Origin: Streptomyces griseoruber
GTDB lineage: Bacteria > Actinomycetota > Actinomycetes > Streptomycetales > Streptomycetaceae
Assembly: GCF_001514205.1 (NCBI RefSeq)
Contig: NZ_KQ948766.1
Location: 403,215-467,214, forward strand
Reading direction: 5' to 3'
Length of the DNA stretch: 64,000 bases
This document shows, piece by piece, positions 25,708 to 33,864 of the stretch. Made by a program: the position numbers and the translations under genes. How positions within the stretch are numbered: position 1 is the stretch's first letter; each line of letters opens with the position of its first letter. The notes below the pieces were generated by a model, which was given only the letters and a program-made list of their open reading frames with translations, ran no database searches and was not told the DNA's origin.

Positions 25708-26661
25708 TCAGCGGCGGCGAAGATCCGCGACCCGGGCCCGCTCGCCACCGACAGGCGCGTCACCGAGAACCGCGGTCGCCCGCAGCCCCGGCACCTGACC
25801 CCGCCGCGGCGCAGGCAGCGGCACGTCCCGGCGCTGCGGCTGCGGTCGCGCCGGGACCGCCTCACCCCCCGGGTTCCCGGACGCCCCGGCCACGGCGATC
25901 TGCACCCCCTGGTCCGCGAGGGCCTGGAGCTCGGTGGCGGCGCGGTCGTCGTGCGCGGGCGGCTCGTCGGTCACCAGGCGGGTGATGAGGTCCGTCGGCA
26001 CGGTCTGGAACATGGTGTCGGTGCCGAGCTTGGTGTGGTCGGCGAGGACGACGACCTCGGCGGCGGCCTGGACGAGCGCCCGGTCGACGGAGGCCGACAG
26101 CATGTTGGACGTGGACAGTCCGCGCTCGGCGGTCAGTCCGCTCCCGGAGAGGAAGGCTCTGGAGACGCGCAGCCCCTGGAGGGACTGTTCGGCCCCGCTG
26201 CCGACGAGGGCGTAGTTGGAACCGCGCAGGGTGCCCCCGGTCATGACGACCTCCACCCGGTTGGCGTGGGCCAGCGCCTGGGCCACCAGGAGGGAGTTGG
26301 TGACGACCGTGAGCCCGGGGACGCGGGCGAGCCGGCGGGCGAGTTCCTGGGTGGTCGTACCGGCTCCGACGACGATGGCCTCGCCCTCTTCGACGAAGCC
26401 CGCGGCGAGGTCCGCGATGGCGGTCTTTTCGGCGGTCGCGAGATGGGATTTCTGCGGAAAGCCGGATTCCCGCGTGAATCCGCCCGGCAATACCGCACCG
26501 CCGTGCCGGCGGTCGAGGAGTCCTTCTGCCTCCAGTGCGCGCACGTCCCGCCGTACGGTCACTTCGGAGGTCTGGACGACGCGGGCGAGCTCACGGAGCG
26601 ACACGGCCCCGTTCGCTCGCACCATTTCGAGGATCAATTGGCGACGTTCTGCAGCGAACAC
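25708..26661 (-). CDS. DeoR-family transcriptional regulator
   Basis: 317 residues. The DeoR helix-turn-helix is at the N-terminus (ERRQLILEMVRANGAVSL, RELARVVQTSEVTVRRDVRA, LEAEGLL). The sugar-phosphate-isomerase-like effector domain has VVGAGTTTQELARRL, VTNSLLVAQAL, VMTGGTLRGSNYALVG and ADHTKLGTD. The core ends near residue 260; a 55-residue Pro/Arg-rich tail is extra for the family. DeoR proteins sense phosphorylated sugars or nucleosides. The ortholog at this locus in S. avermitilis is, as I remember, SdrA, which affects development and antibiotics. The surrounding nucleoside genes share a palindrome, and a degenerate copy sits 11 bp before this ATG, so it is the best candidate for the regulon's repressor; this is inference. 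Confidence 0.9.
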   Translation of the reverse strand: MFAAERRQLILEMVRANGAVSLRELARVVQTSEVTVRRDVRALEAEGLLDRRHGGAVLPGGFTRESGFPQKSHLATAEKTAIADLAAGFVEEGEAIVVGAGTTTQELARRLARVPGLTVVTNSLLVAQALAHANRVEVVMTGGTLRGSNYALVGSGAEQSLQGLRVSRAFLSGSGLTAERGLSTSNMLSASVDRALVQAAAEVVVLADHTKLGTDTMFQTVPTDLITRLVTDEPPAHDDRAATELQALADQGVQIAVAGASGNPGGEAVPARPQPQRRDVPLPAPRRGQVPGLRATAVLGDAPVGGERARVADLRRR

Positions 26662-26671
26662 GAAACTGACA

Positions 26672-26685
26672 GTAACGCGGGCGAC
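26672..26685 (-). promoter_or_regulatory. Degenerate nucleoside-operator-like site before the DeoR gene
   Basis: GTAACGCGGGCGAC, 11 bp upstream of the DeoR ATG. The wider GACAGTAACGCG (26668-26679) is identical over 12 bases to the operator region of the second BMP lipoprotein gene (61162-61173), but the right half of the palindrome is lost. Confidence 0.3.
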
Positions 26686-26782
26686 CGTCTGCTTTCAGCT
26701 CTTTGCGCCGAATAGTAGAAGTTGTTCGCACAAGGGGACGGGGAGTGGTATAGGACCCCGCCCCGTCCCCTTTCCGGGCTTC

Positions 26783-28213
26783 TCAGAGCTCGCGTCGGGT
26801 GTGCAGCTGCCGGGCCACCTCGGCGATCGACCCCGAAAGGGACGGGTACACGGTGAACGCGTTCGCGATCTGTTCGACCGTCAGATTGTTGTCGACGGCG
26901 ATCGAGATGGGGTGGATCAGTTCCGAGGCACGCGGGGCGACGACCACTCCGCCGACGACGATCCCGGTGCCCGGGCGGCAGAAGATCTTGACGAAGCCGT
27001 CGCGGATGCCCTGCATCTTGGCGCGCGGGTTGCGCAGCAGCGGCAGCTTGACGGCCCGGGCCTCGATCTTGCCGCCGTCGATGTCGGCCTGGGTGTAGCC
27101 GACGGTGGCGATCTCGGGGTCGGTGAAGACGTTCGACGAGACCGTCTTGAGGTTGAGCGGGGCCACCGCGTCGCCGAGGAAGTGGTACATGGCGATACGG
27201 CCCTGCATGGCGGCGACGGACGCCAGCGCGAAGACGCCGGTCACGTCACCGGCGGCGTACACGCCCGGCGCGGTGGTGCGGCTGACCCTGTCGGTCCAGA
27301 TGTGCCCGGACTCGCGGACCTTGACGCCCGCCTCCTCCAGACCCAGCCCCTCGCTGTTGGGGATGGCGCCGACGGCCATCAGGCAGTGCGAGCCGGTGAT
27401 GACCCGGCCGTCGGCGAGGGTGACCTCGACGCGGTCGCCGACCCGCTTCGCGGACTCGGCACGGGAGCGGGCCATCACGTTCATCCCGCGGCGCCGGAAG
27501 ACGTCCTCCAGGACGGCGGCGGCGTCGGGGTCCTCGCCGGGCAGCACCCGGTCGCGGGACGAGACGAGGGTGACCTTGGAGCCGAGGGCCTGGTAGGCGC
27601 CGGCGAACTCGGCGCCGGTGACGCCGGAGCCGACCACGATGAGCTCCTCGGGCAGCTCGCCGAGGTCGTAGACCTGGGTCCAGTTCAGGATGCGCTCGCC
27701 GTCGGGCTGGGCGTCCGGCAGCTCGCGCGGGTGACCGCCGGTGGCGATCAGCACGGCGTCGGCGGTGAGGGCCTCCTCGGTGCCGTCGGCGGCGGTGACG
27801 ACGACCTGGCGGGAGCCGTCGAGGGCCTGCATGCCCCGGAGCCGGCCCTTGCCGCGCAGCACCCGGGCGCCGGCCCGGGTGACGGAGGCGGTGATGTCGT
27901 GCGACTGGGCGAGCGCGAGCCGCTTCACCCGGCGGTTGACCTTGCCGAGGTCCACGCCGACCACCCGGGCCGCCTGCTCCAGCGGTGGGGTGTCGTCGGC
28001 GACGATGATGCCGAGTTCCTCGTACGACGAGTCGAAGGTCGTCATGACCTCGGCCGTAGCGATAAGGGTCTTCGACGGCACGCAGTCGGTCAGCACCGAC
28101 GCCCCGCCCAGACCGTCGCTGTCGACGACGGTCACCTCCGCGCCGAGCTGCGCGGCCACCAGCGCCGCCTCATAGCCGCCGGGTCCGCCACCGATGATCA
28201 CGATCCGAGTCAC
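26783..28213 (-). CDS. NAD(P)H-quinone dehydrogenase, LpdA-type flavoprotein
   Basis: 476 residues from the GTG at 28213 ([18 protein letters not shown]); an ATG nine bases upstream is possible. It has the lipoamide-dehydrogenase fold: FAD motif GGGPGG, NAD motif [17 protein letters not shown]-binding [10 protein letters not shown], and the dimer domain. The redox-disulfide region reads [17 protein letters not shown], with only one Cys where lipoamide dehydrogenases have C-x4-C. This matches M. tuberculosis LpdA (Rv3303c), which reduces quinones rather than lipoamide. It is divergent from the gamma-glutamylcyclotransferase gene. Confidence 0.9.
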   Translation of the reverse strand: MTRIVIIGGGPGGYEAALVAAQLGAEVTVVDSDGLGGASVLTDCVPSKTLIATAEVMTTFDSSYEELGIIVADDTPPLEQAARVVGVDLGKVNRRVKRLALAQSHDITASVTRAGARVLRGKGRLRGMQALDGSRQVVVTAADGTEEALTADAVLIATGGHPRELPDAQPDGERILNWTQVYDLGELPEELIVVGSGVTGAEFAGAYQALGSKVTLVSSRDRVLPGEDPDAAAVLEDVFRRRGMNVMARSRAESAKRVGDRVEVTLADGRVITGSHCLMAVGAIPNSEGLGLEEAGVKVRESGHIWTDRVSRTTAPGVYAAGDVTGVFALASVAAMQGRIAMYHFLGDAVAPLNLKTVSSNVFTDPEIATVGYTQADIDGGKIEARAVKLPLLRNPRAKMQGIRDGFVKIFCRPGTGIVVGGVVVAPRASELIHPISIAVDNNLTVEQIANAFTVYPSLSGSIAEVARQLHTRREL

Positions 28214-28306
28214 ATGCCCCATTGTCCCGCACGGTCCGCGGTGCCCGCCGCCCGGGGCCGAACGGAGATACGCCTGTGACGCAAGTGACCCGCGCACCGG
28301 CTGCCG

Positions 28307-28312
28307 TACCCT
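28307..28312 (+). promoter_or_regulatory. -10 hexamer of a leaderless promoter
   Basis: TACCCT six bases before the ATG at 28319, with no ribosome-binding site. The same hexamer precedes the purine nucleoside phosphorylase GTG. Confidence 0.4.
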
Positions 28313-28318
28313 CCTCCC

Positions 28319-28756
28319 ATGTCGCTCTACGCCGCGTACGCCGGCAACCTCGACGCGCGGCTGATGACCCGCCGCGCCCCGCACTCGCCCCTGCGCGCGA
28401 CGGGCTGGCTCAACGGCTGGCGGCTGACCTTCGGCGGGGAGCAGCTCGGCTGGGAGGGCGCGCTGGCGACCCTGGTCGAGGACCCGGAGGCACAGGTGTT
28501 CGTCGCGCTGTACGACATCGCGCCCATGGACGAGGAGTCACTGGACCGCTGGGAGGGCGTCGGCCTCGGCATCTACCGCCGGCTGCGGGTGCGGGTGCAC
28601 ACCCTGGACGGCCAGGCCTCGGCGTGGGTGTACGTGCTGAACGGGTACGAGGGCGGTCTGCCGTCGGCCCGCTACCTCGGGGAGGTCGCGGACGCCGCCG
28701 AGTCGGCGGGCGCACCCCACGACTACGTGATGGAGCTGCGGAAGCGTCCCTGCTGA
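28319..28756 (+). CDS. Gamma-glutamylcyclotransferase-like protein
   Basis: 145 residues. The AIG2/GGCT fold begins with the substrate loop YAAYAGNLD (the YGSN-like motif) and has [10 protein letters not shown] and [18 protein letters not shown], where the Glu of the catalytic site is expected. Members release 5-oxoproline from gamma-glutamyl compounds; the actinobacterial substrate is uncertain, because glutathione is absent and mycothiol is used. It appears to be translated from a leaderless mRNA, and the ParE-like gene follows after 15 bp. Confidence 0.85.
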   Translation: MSLYAAYAGNLDARLMTRRAPHSPLRATGWLNGWRLTFGGEQLGWEGALATLVEDPEAQVFVALYDIAPMDEESLDRWEGVGLGIYRRLRVRVHTLDGQASAWVYVLNGYEGGLPSARYLGEVADAAESAGAPHDYVMELRKRPC

Positions 28757-28771
28757 TCGATCCTGGAAGGC

Positions 28772-29056
28772 ATGAGCGGGGCACGTCACGGTTACCAGGT
28801 CCAGTACACCGAGCACGCTGCGGCGGCGCGCGACCGCCTGGACGCACGGCAGCGCGCCAGGTTCGACAAGGGGGTCGCCGTCCTCACCCGGGACCCCTAC
28901 CTGCCCGCGTCGCGCGCCGTGAGCGGCACGGGCGACGACCGCACGGTGCGGCTCACCGAGCACATGTTCGCGGAGTACATCGTCAGCCGGGGCCGGCTGC
29001 TGATCTTCGTGGTCGAGGTGTTCAGCGACGAGGACGTGCTGGTCCCGGAGGACTGA
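28772..29056 (+). CDS. ParE/RelE-fold protein without a visible antitoxin
   Basis: 94 residues. The pattern [33 protein letters not shown], then [16 protein letters not shown] and [14 protein letters not shown] follows the beta-alpha-alpha-beta-beta layout of RelE/ParE toxins and of the related DUF proteins in actinobacteria. No short antitoxin gene lies next to it: the upstream neighbour is the cyclotransferase and the downstream one is purine nucleoside phosphorylase. It may be a domesticated, non-toxic member. The family call is moderate. Confidence 0.6.
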   Translation: MSGARHGYQVQYTEHAAAARDRLDARQRARFDKGVAVLTRDPYLPASRAVSGTGDDRTVRLTEHMFAEYIVSRGRLLIFVVEVFSDEDVLVPED

Positions 29057-29126
29057 CCGCCCCCCGAGGCGACGCCGCTGGTTGGAAACGACAAGACAAC
29101 GATCCCTTTCCCGTGGGCTCTGTCAT

Positions 29127-29138
29127 CTACGCGCGTAG
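29127..29138. promoter_or_regulatory. Nucleoside-regulon operator 1 (purine nucleoside phosphorylase)
   Basis: Perfect palindrome CTACGCGCGTAG. It covers the -35 position of a promoter whose -10, TACCCT (29151-29156), ends seven bases before the GTG at 29164. Binding here would block transcription. Confidence 0.75.
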
Positions 29139-29163
29139 GCAAGAACCGGCTACCCTCATCCGC

Positions 29164-29988
29164 GTGAACGCATCTCTTCTCCCGGACGACATCCAGGGCG
29201 ACCCGCACGCCGCCGCCGACGCCGCCGCCTCGCGCCTGCGCGAACTGACCGGCGCCGAGACCCACGACGTCGCCCTCGTGATGGGCTCCGGCTGGGCCCC
29301 CGCCGTGGACGCCCTGGGCGCCCCCGACGCCGAGTTCCCGGTCACCGAGCTGCCCGGATTCCCAGCGCCCGCGGTCGAGGGCCACGGCGGCAAGATCCGC
29401 TCGTACCGCATCGGCGAGAAGCGTGCCCTGGTCTTCCTGGGCCGCACCCACTTCTACGAGGGCCGCGGGGTGGCCGCCGTCGCGCACGGCGTCCGTACGG
29501 CCGTCTCGGCGGGCTGCAAGACCGTCGTCCTGACCAACGGCTGCGGCGGTCTGCGCGAGGGCATGCGTCCCGGGCAGCCGGTCCTGATCAGCGACCACAT
29601 CAACCTCACGGCGACCTCTCCGATCGTCGGCGCGAACTTCGTCGACCTCACCGATCTGTACTCGCCGCGGCTGCGCGCGCTGTGCAAGGAGATCGACGCC
29701 ACGCTGGAGGAGGGTGTCTACGCCCAGTTCCCCGGCCCGCACTACGAGACGCCGGCGGAGATCCGGATGGCGCGGGTCATCGGCGCGGACCTGGTCGGCA
29801 TGTCGACCGTCCTCGAGGCCATCGCGGCCCGCGAGGCCGGGGCCGAGGTGCTCGGCATCTCCCTGGTGACGAACCTCGCCGCGGGGATGACGGGTGAGCC
29901 CCTCAACCACGAGGAGGTCCTCCAGGCGGGCCGCGACAGCGCGACGCGCATGGGCGCCCTGCTGACCCAGGTGCTGGACCGCCTGTAA
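29164..29988 (+). CDS. Purine nucleoside phosphorylase
   Basis: 274 residues from the GTG at 29164; no ribosome-binding site, leaderless promoter. It is the trimeric PNP class: [17 protein letters not shown], the phosphate site [33 protein letters not shown] (purine site), [12 protein letters not shown] and [17 protein letters not shown]. It splits inosine, guanosine and their deoxy forms into base and (deoxy)ribose-1-phosphate. The mutase gene follows 49 bp downstream, so products pass straight to the next step. A perfect regulon palindrome overlaps the promoter. Confidence 0.94.
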   Translation: MNASLLPDDIQGDPHAAADAAASRLRELTGAETHDVALVMGSGWAPAVDALGAPDAEFPVTELPGFPAPAVEGHGGKIRSYRIGEKRALVFLGRTHFYEGRGVAAVAHGVRTAVSAGCKTVVLTNGCGGLREGMRPGQPVLISDHINLTATSPIVGANFVDLTDLYSPRLRALCKEIDATLEEGVYAQFPGPHYETPAEIRMARVIGADLVGMSTVLEAIAAREAGAEVLGISLVTNLAAGMTGEPLNHEEVLQAGRDSATRMGALLTQVLDRL

Positions 29989-30037
29989 CCGGCTTCCCTG
30001 GACGCGGCGAGACACCACACACGAGAGGCTGACCGAC

Positions 30038-31669
30038 GTGCAAGACGACCTGACCACCCGTGCCCGGGCCTGGCTGGCCGAGGATCCCGACCCGGAGACC
30101 CGCGCCGAACTCGCGAAGCTCCTGGAGTCGGGGGACGTCACCGAACTGGCCGCCCGCTTCGGCGGAACGCTCCAGTTCGGCACGGCCGGTCTGCGCGGTG
30201 AGCTGGGCGCCGGGCCCCTGCGGATGAACAGGTCCGTCGTCATCCGGGCGGCCGCCGGTCTCGCCGCCTACCTCAAGAAGCACGGCCACACCGGCCGACT
30301 CGTCGTCATCGGCTACGACGCCCGCCACAAGTCCGCCGACTTCGCCCGCGACACGGCGGCCGTGATGACCGGCGCGGGACTGCGCGCCGCCGTGCTCCCC
30401 CGCCCCCTGCCGACCCCCGTCCTCGCGTACGCCATAAGGCACCTCGGCGCGGTCGCCGGGGTCGAGGTCACCGCCAGCCACAACCCGCCCCGCGACAACG
30501 GCTACAAGGTCTACCTGGGCGACGGCTCCCAGATCGTGCCGCCCGCCGACGCCGAGATCGCCGCCGAGATCGACGCCATCGCCTCGCTGGACGACGTCCC
30601 CCGCCCCGAAAGCGGCTGGGAGACCCTGGACGACTCGGTCCTGGACGCCTATCTGGCCCGTACGGACGCGGTGCTCGCCGAGGGCTCGGCGCGCACCGCC
30701 CGCACGGTGTACACGGCGATGCACGGCGTCGGCAAGGACGTCCTCCTCGCCGCGTTCGCCCGTGCCGGCTTCCCGCAGCCGGTGCTGGTCGCCGAGCAGG
30801 CCGAGCCCGACCCGGACTTCCCGACGGTGGCCTTCCCCAACCCGGAGGAGCCCGGCGCGATGGACCTCGCCTTCGCGCAGGCCCGCGCGACGGGCCCGGA
30901 CCTGGTCGTCGCCAACGACCCGGACGCCGACCGCTGCGCCGTGGCCGTCCCCGACGGCGGCGACTGGCGGATGCTGCGCGGCGACGAGGTCGGCGCCCTG
31001 CTCGCCGCCCATCTGGTCCGGCGCGGCGCGCGCGGCACGTTCGCCGAGTCGATCGTCTCCTCCTCCCTCCTCGGCCGGATCGCCGAGAAGGCGGGGCTGC
31101 CGTACGAGGAGACCCTCACCGGCTTCAAGTGGATCGCCCGCGTCGAGGGCCTGCGCTACGGCTACGAGGAGGCCCTCGGCTACTGCGTGGACCCGGAGGG
31201 CGTGCGCGACAAGGACGGCATCACCGCCGCGCTGCTGATCACGGAGCTGGCCTCCGAGCTGAAGGAACAGGGCCGTACCCTGCTCGACCTGCTGGACGAG
31301 CTGGCCGTGGAGCACGGTCTGCACGCCACCGACCAGCTCTCGTTCCGGGTCGAGGACCTGTCCGTCATCGCCGACGCCATGCGCCGGCTGCGCGAGCGGC
31401 CCCCCGCGTCCCTCGCCGGGCTGCCCGTCACCCGTGCCGAGGACCTCACCCGGGGCACGGACCGGCTGCCGCCGACCGACGGTCTGCGCTACACCCTCGA
31501 AGGCGCCCGGGTGATCGTCCGGCCCAGCGGCACCGAGCCCAAGCTGAAGTGCTACCTGGAGGTGGTTCTCCCGGTGGCCGGCCTCGCCGCGCTGCCGGCC
31601 GCCCGCGCCGAGGCGGCCGAGGTCCTCGCCACGATCAAGCGGGAGCTGTCGGCGGCGGCCGGCCTCTGA
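30038..31669 (+). CDS. Phospho-sugar mutase, PGM2/phosphopentomutase-like
   Basis: 543 residues from a GTG with GAGAGG upstream. Alpha-phosphohexomutase landmarks are QFGTAGLRGELGAG, the active Ser in TASHNPPRDNGYKVY, the Mg site DPDADRCAV, the sugar loop GFKWIARVEGLRYGYEEALG and the phosphate loop RPSGTEPKLKCYLEV. Length and the GYEEALGY motif place it with PGM2-type enzymes, several of which act as phosphopentomutases. Behind a PNP gene the likely reaction is (deoxy)ribose-1-phosphate to the 5-phosphate, feeding DeoC. Phosphomannomutase is the usual automatic label and cannot be excluded. Confidence 0.88.
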   Translation: MQDDLTTRARAWLAEDPDPETRAELAKLLESGDVTELAARFGGTLQFGTAGLRGELGAGPLRMNRSVVIRAAAGLAAYLKKHGHTGRLVVIGYDARHKSADFARDTAAVMTGAGLRAAVLPRPLPTPVLAYAIRHLGAVAGVEVTASHNPPRDNGYKVYLGDGSQIVPPADAEIAAEIDAIASLDDVPRPESGWETLDDSVLDAYLARTDAVLAEGSARTARTVYTAMHGVGKDVLLAAFARAGFPQPVLVAEQAEPDPDFPTVAFPNPEEPGAMDLAFAQARATGPDLVVANDPDADRCAVAVPDGGDWRMLRGDEVGALLAAHLVRRGARGTFAESIVSSSLLGRIAEKAGLPYEETLTGFKWIARVEGLRYGYEEALGYCVDPEGVRDKDGITAALLITELASELKEQGRTLLDLLDELAVEHGLHATDQLSFRVEDLSVIADAMRRLRERPPASLAGLPVTRAEDLTRGTDRLPPTDGLRYTLEGARVIVRPSGTEPKLKCYLEVVLPVAGLAALPAARAEAAEVLATIKRELSAAAGL

Positions 31670-31702
31670 GCCGCACCGGGCGCACCGGCCGCGCCGGGCC
31701 GC

Positions 31703-31797
31703 TCAGCCGAAGCGGCCGTTGACATAGTCCGCGGTGCGCGGGGGTCCTGCGGGCTGTGGAACATGGCGTGGGTCGGGCCGTGTTCCACGATCGCTCC
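31703..31797 (-). pseudogene. Remnant of a pstB 3' end
   Basis: Reading leftward, AIVEHGPTHAMFHSPQDPR is followed, after a two-base frame disruption near 31736-31741, by TADYVNGRFG and a stop. Removing two bases of CGCG gives one continuous C-terminus, ending DPRTADYVNGRFG, in the style of PstB phosphate-transport ATPases (which end in Y-x-x-GRFG). No Walker or signature motif of PstB lies upstream, so only about 30 codons survive. The identification rests on the motif alone. Confidence 0.45.
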
Positions 31798-31869
31798 GGG
31801 GGCGCCGGCCCCGGGCGGTGTGGCGCCGGCCCCGCACCGGAGGCCCGGCGCCACACGAGCGGCACCCCC

Positions 31870-32851
31870 TCAGGGCAGGAGCGGCACCGCCGCCACCCGC
31901 ACCACCCCGATGACCACCCCGAGCGGCCACACCGCCCGCCCGCGCCGCCGTTCGTCCGCCGCCCCCGTCGGCCGCAGCGCCGGGGTCCCGCCACATCGCG
32001 GTGATCTCGGCGGCCGTCCGCCCGTAGCGGTGCAGCACCCCGAGCCGCCCCTCCAGCCAGGGCCGGCGGAACGCGTCCACCGCCCATTCGTCGGAGGACG
32101 CCCGGGTACCCACGATCCTCGGCTCGCTCCGGCGGCAGCGCACGGTCCGGATGTCGTCCCAGGCCAACAGCCGCGGGCCACGGAAGCCGGCGAGCCACAG
32201 CCCGTCGCGGTCGGCGGTGATACGCCGGCACAGCCGGCGCGGCAGCACCCGCGCCGCCAGCAGGCTCACCGCGACGCCGACGACGTAGTGCCGTATGCCG
32301 TGACCGCCCGTGAACCAGGTGGCGTACAGCACCAGCACCGCCATGCTGATCCAGTCCCCCCACCCGGCCCGCCACCGCCGCAGGGCGACGGGAGCCCCGT
32401 CCAGGCCCCGCTCGGCGGCCTCCTCGGCGCTCCGCCCCTGGGCCCGGTACCAGCGCTCCCGGGCCACCCTGCGCCGCGTCTCCCAGGCCCGGCGCCGGAG
32501 GTTCCACCCGGTGACCGGCCGCACCGGCCCGCTGCCCAGTTCCCCCACCGGCGGCTCATCGGCCTCCTCCGCGGCGGCGAGGACCACGGCCTCGGCCCCG
32601 TCCCAGGGCACCCCGTACAGCACGGCCTCCCGCAACGGCCCGACCCGCTCCTCGACCAGCCGGTCCAGCGACTCCTCGCCGTCCTCGCCGTCCTCGCCGT
32701 CCTCGTCCCCGGTGTCCCCGGTGTCCCCGGTGTCGTCCTCGTCGTCCTCGCCCGCCTCCTCGGTCGCCACCGTGAACCGGGGCCGCCCGCCCGCCGTGTC
32801 GTCGGCGGCGTACACCTCGATGTCGCCGTCCCGGCCCTCGCGCAGCAGCAC
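31870..32851 (-). pseudogene. PH-like membrane protein gene with a frameshift
   Basis: The reverse frame encodes an acidic N-terminus, two hydrophobic segments (ISMAVLVLYATWF; YVVGVAVSLLAARVLP) and a bacterial-PH-like stretch (ITADRDGLWLAGFRGPRLLA, WDDIRTVRCRRSEPRIVG). After EITAMWRDPGAAADG the frame turns into low-complexity Ala/Gly/Arg and runs to 31703. The second reverse frame instead continues sensibly as ADERRRGRAVWPLGVVIGVV to a stop at 31870. One G fewer in the run of five C (plus strand 31962-31966) would join them. The start is uncertain: GTG 32851 is chosen, and the frame is open to 32947. Either a real frameshift or a sequencing error. Confidence 0.6.
32673..32733. repeat. Two adjacent 9-bp triplicated repeats
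   Basis: TCCTCGCCG three times (32673-32699) and, after seven bases, CCCCGGTGT three times (32707-32733). Read on the reverse strand within the PH-like gene they encode the Asp/Gly/Glu-rich repeats GDTGDTGD and EDGEDGEDG. They keep frame, so length change there is tolerated. Confidence 0.85.
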
Positions 32852-32983
32852 GCTCCGCGTCGTTGTCGCGGGATGCGATTCCTCCCTGGCGTGAACGCCG
32901 GGGCCTCCTCGCAAGACACCAGGCGGCTGGAAGAACGGCCGGGGCACAACCCAGTCGCGAAAGACCTCACCGGCCCCGGCGGC

Positions 32984-33661
32984 TCACCCCATCGCCAGCA
33001 GGATCGCCAGCACCACGGCGCCGGCGGCGGCAGGGCCGAGGATCTCCCACGCCCAGCGCACGGTCACCTCGCCCTGCGCGCTCTCCGCGTTCTCGCGCCC
33101 TTCCCACAGGTTCCGCAGGTCGTCCATGACCTGGTCGGTCGAGGCCCGCACGGGCCCCTGCGGCACCGCCCGCGAGGAACCGCCGAAGCCACCGAGCCCG
33201 CTCCGGCCGCTCCCGCTCCCCGGAGTGCCCTGCGCCGCCGCCCGGGCCTCCCGCCGCGCCGCCGACTTACGGGCCCGCAGCGACACCGGGACCGCCCAGA
33301 GCTGGAACTTGGTCCCCGACTTGGCGACGACCTCGTTGGAGTACCCGGAGCGCAGCGCCGCGACCTGTCCCCAGGGCAGCACGACCACCCGGAACGGGTT
33401 GCGCACCCGCAGCCGGTCCTGGCCCGCGTACACGGCGGGCCGCAGGGTGAAGGCGACCACCAGCGGCACGACCAGGATGAGCATCGCGAGCGCCAGCCAC
33501 GGCGTGCGCCCCTCGCCCGCGACGATCGCGTCGATGCCGAGCCAGCCGACGAGGGCCAGCAGCAGGGCGCCACTGGCGATACCGGCGGACGACCGGTGGA
33601 CACGGTCGTCGGACTCGGGGGCCGGGGGCTGTGCGGAGGGCTGGTCTTCCGGGGTGGTCAT
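32984..33661 (-). CDS. PH-domain-containing membrane protein
   Basis: 225 residues from the ATG at 33661. Two N-terminal helices (ASGALLLALVGWLGIDAIV; LALAMLILVVPLVVAFTL) precede a bacterial PH domain (about 75-130: AVYAGQDRLRVRNPFRVVVL, PWGQVAALRSGYSNEVVA, KFQLWAVPVSLRARK). A Gly/Ser-rich linker and a final helix (EILGPAAAGAVVLAILLAM) follow. Such proteins are common and uncharacterised in Streptomyces; membrane-associated sensing or scaffolding is a guess. The frameshifted neighbour downstream appears to be a distant relative. Confidence 0.82.
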   Translation of the reverse strand: MTTPEDQPSAQPPAPESDDRVHRSSAGIASGALLLALVGWLGIDAIVAGEGRTPWLALAMLILVVPLVVAFTLRPAVYAGQDRLRVRNPFRVVVLPWGQVAALRSGYSNEVVAKSGTKFQLWAVPVSLRARKSAARREARAAAQGTPGSGSGRSGLGGFGGSSRAVPQGPVRASTDQVMDDLRNLWEGRENAESAQGEVTVRWAWEILGPAAAGAVVLAILLAMG

Positions 33662-33750
33662 GGGGCCGATTCTGCCGCACGCCTCCGGCGGTGGGCCGAG
33701 CCGCCCGCGCCCGTAGGGGTTTGCCGTCCGCGCGCGGGTGCGGGCCGTCC

Positions 33751-33782
33751 GTGGACCGGTCGCGCAGTTCCCGCGCACCTTG
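33751..33782 (-). repeat. Dispersed intergenic repeat, copy F (degenerate)
   Basis: On the reverse strand AAGGTGCGCGGGAACTGCGC (33782-33763) then GACCGGTCCAC. It is the most diverged copy and the only one located between two divergent genes (the PH protein and deoC). Confidence 0.5.
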
Positions 33783-33839
33783 CCGGGCCGGACCACTCAC
33801 CCGGTCCCTGCGGGATCCGTTCCCCGGGCTATACATCCG

Positions 33840-33851
33840 CTACGCGCGTAG
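33840..33851. promoter_or_regulatory. Nucleoside-regulon operator 2 (deoC operon)
   Basis: Perfect CTACGCGCGTAG, one base before a TATGCT -10 hexamer (33853-33858) that ends six bases before the GTG at 33865. Repressor bound here would cover the promoter of the deoC-aldehyde dehydrogenase operon. Confidence 0.75.
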
Positions 33852-33864
33852 ATATGCTCGTCTG

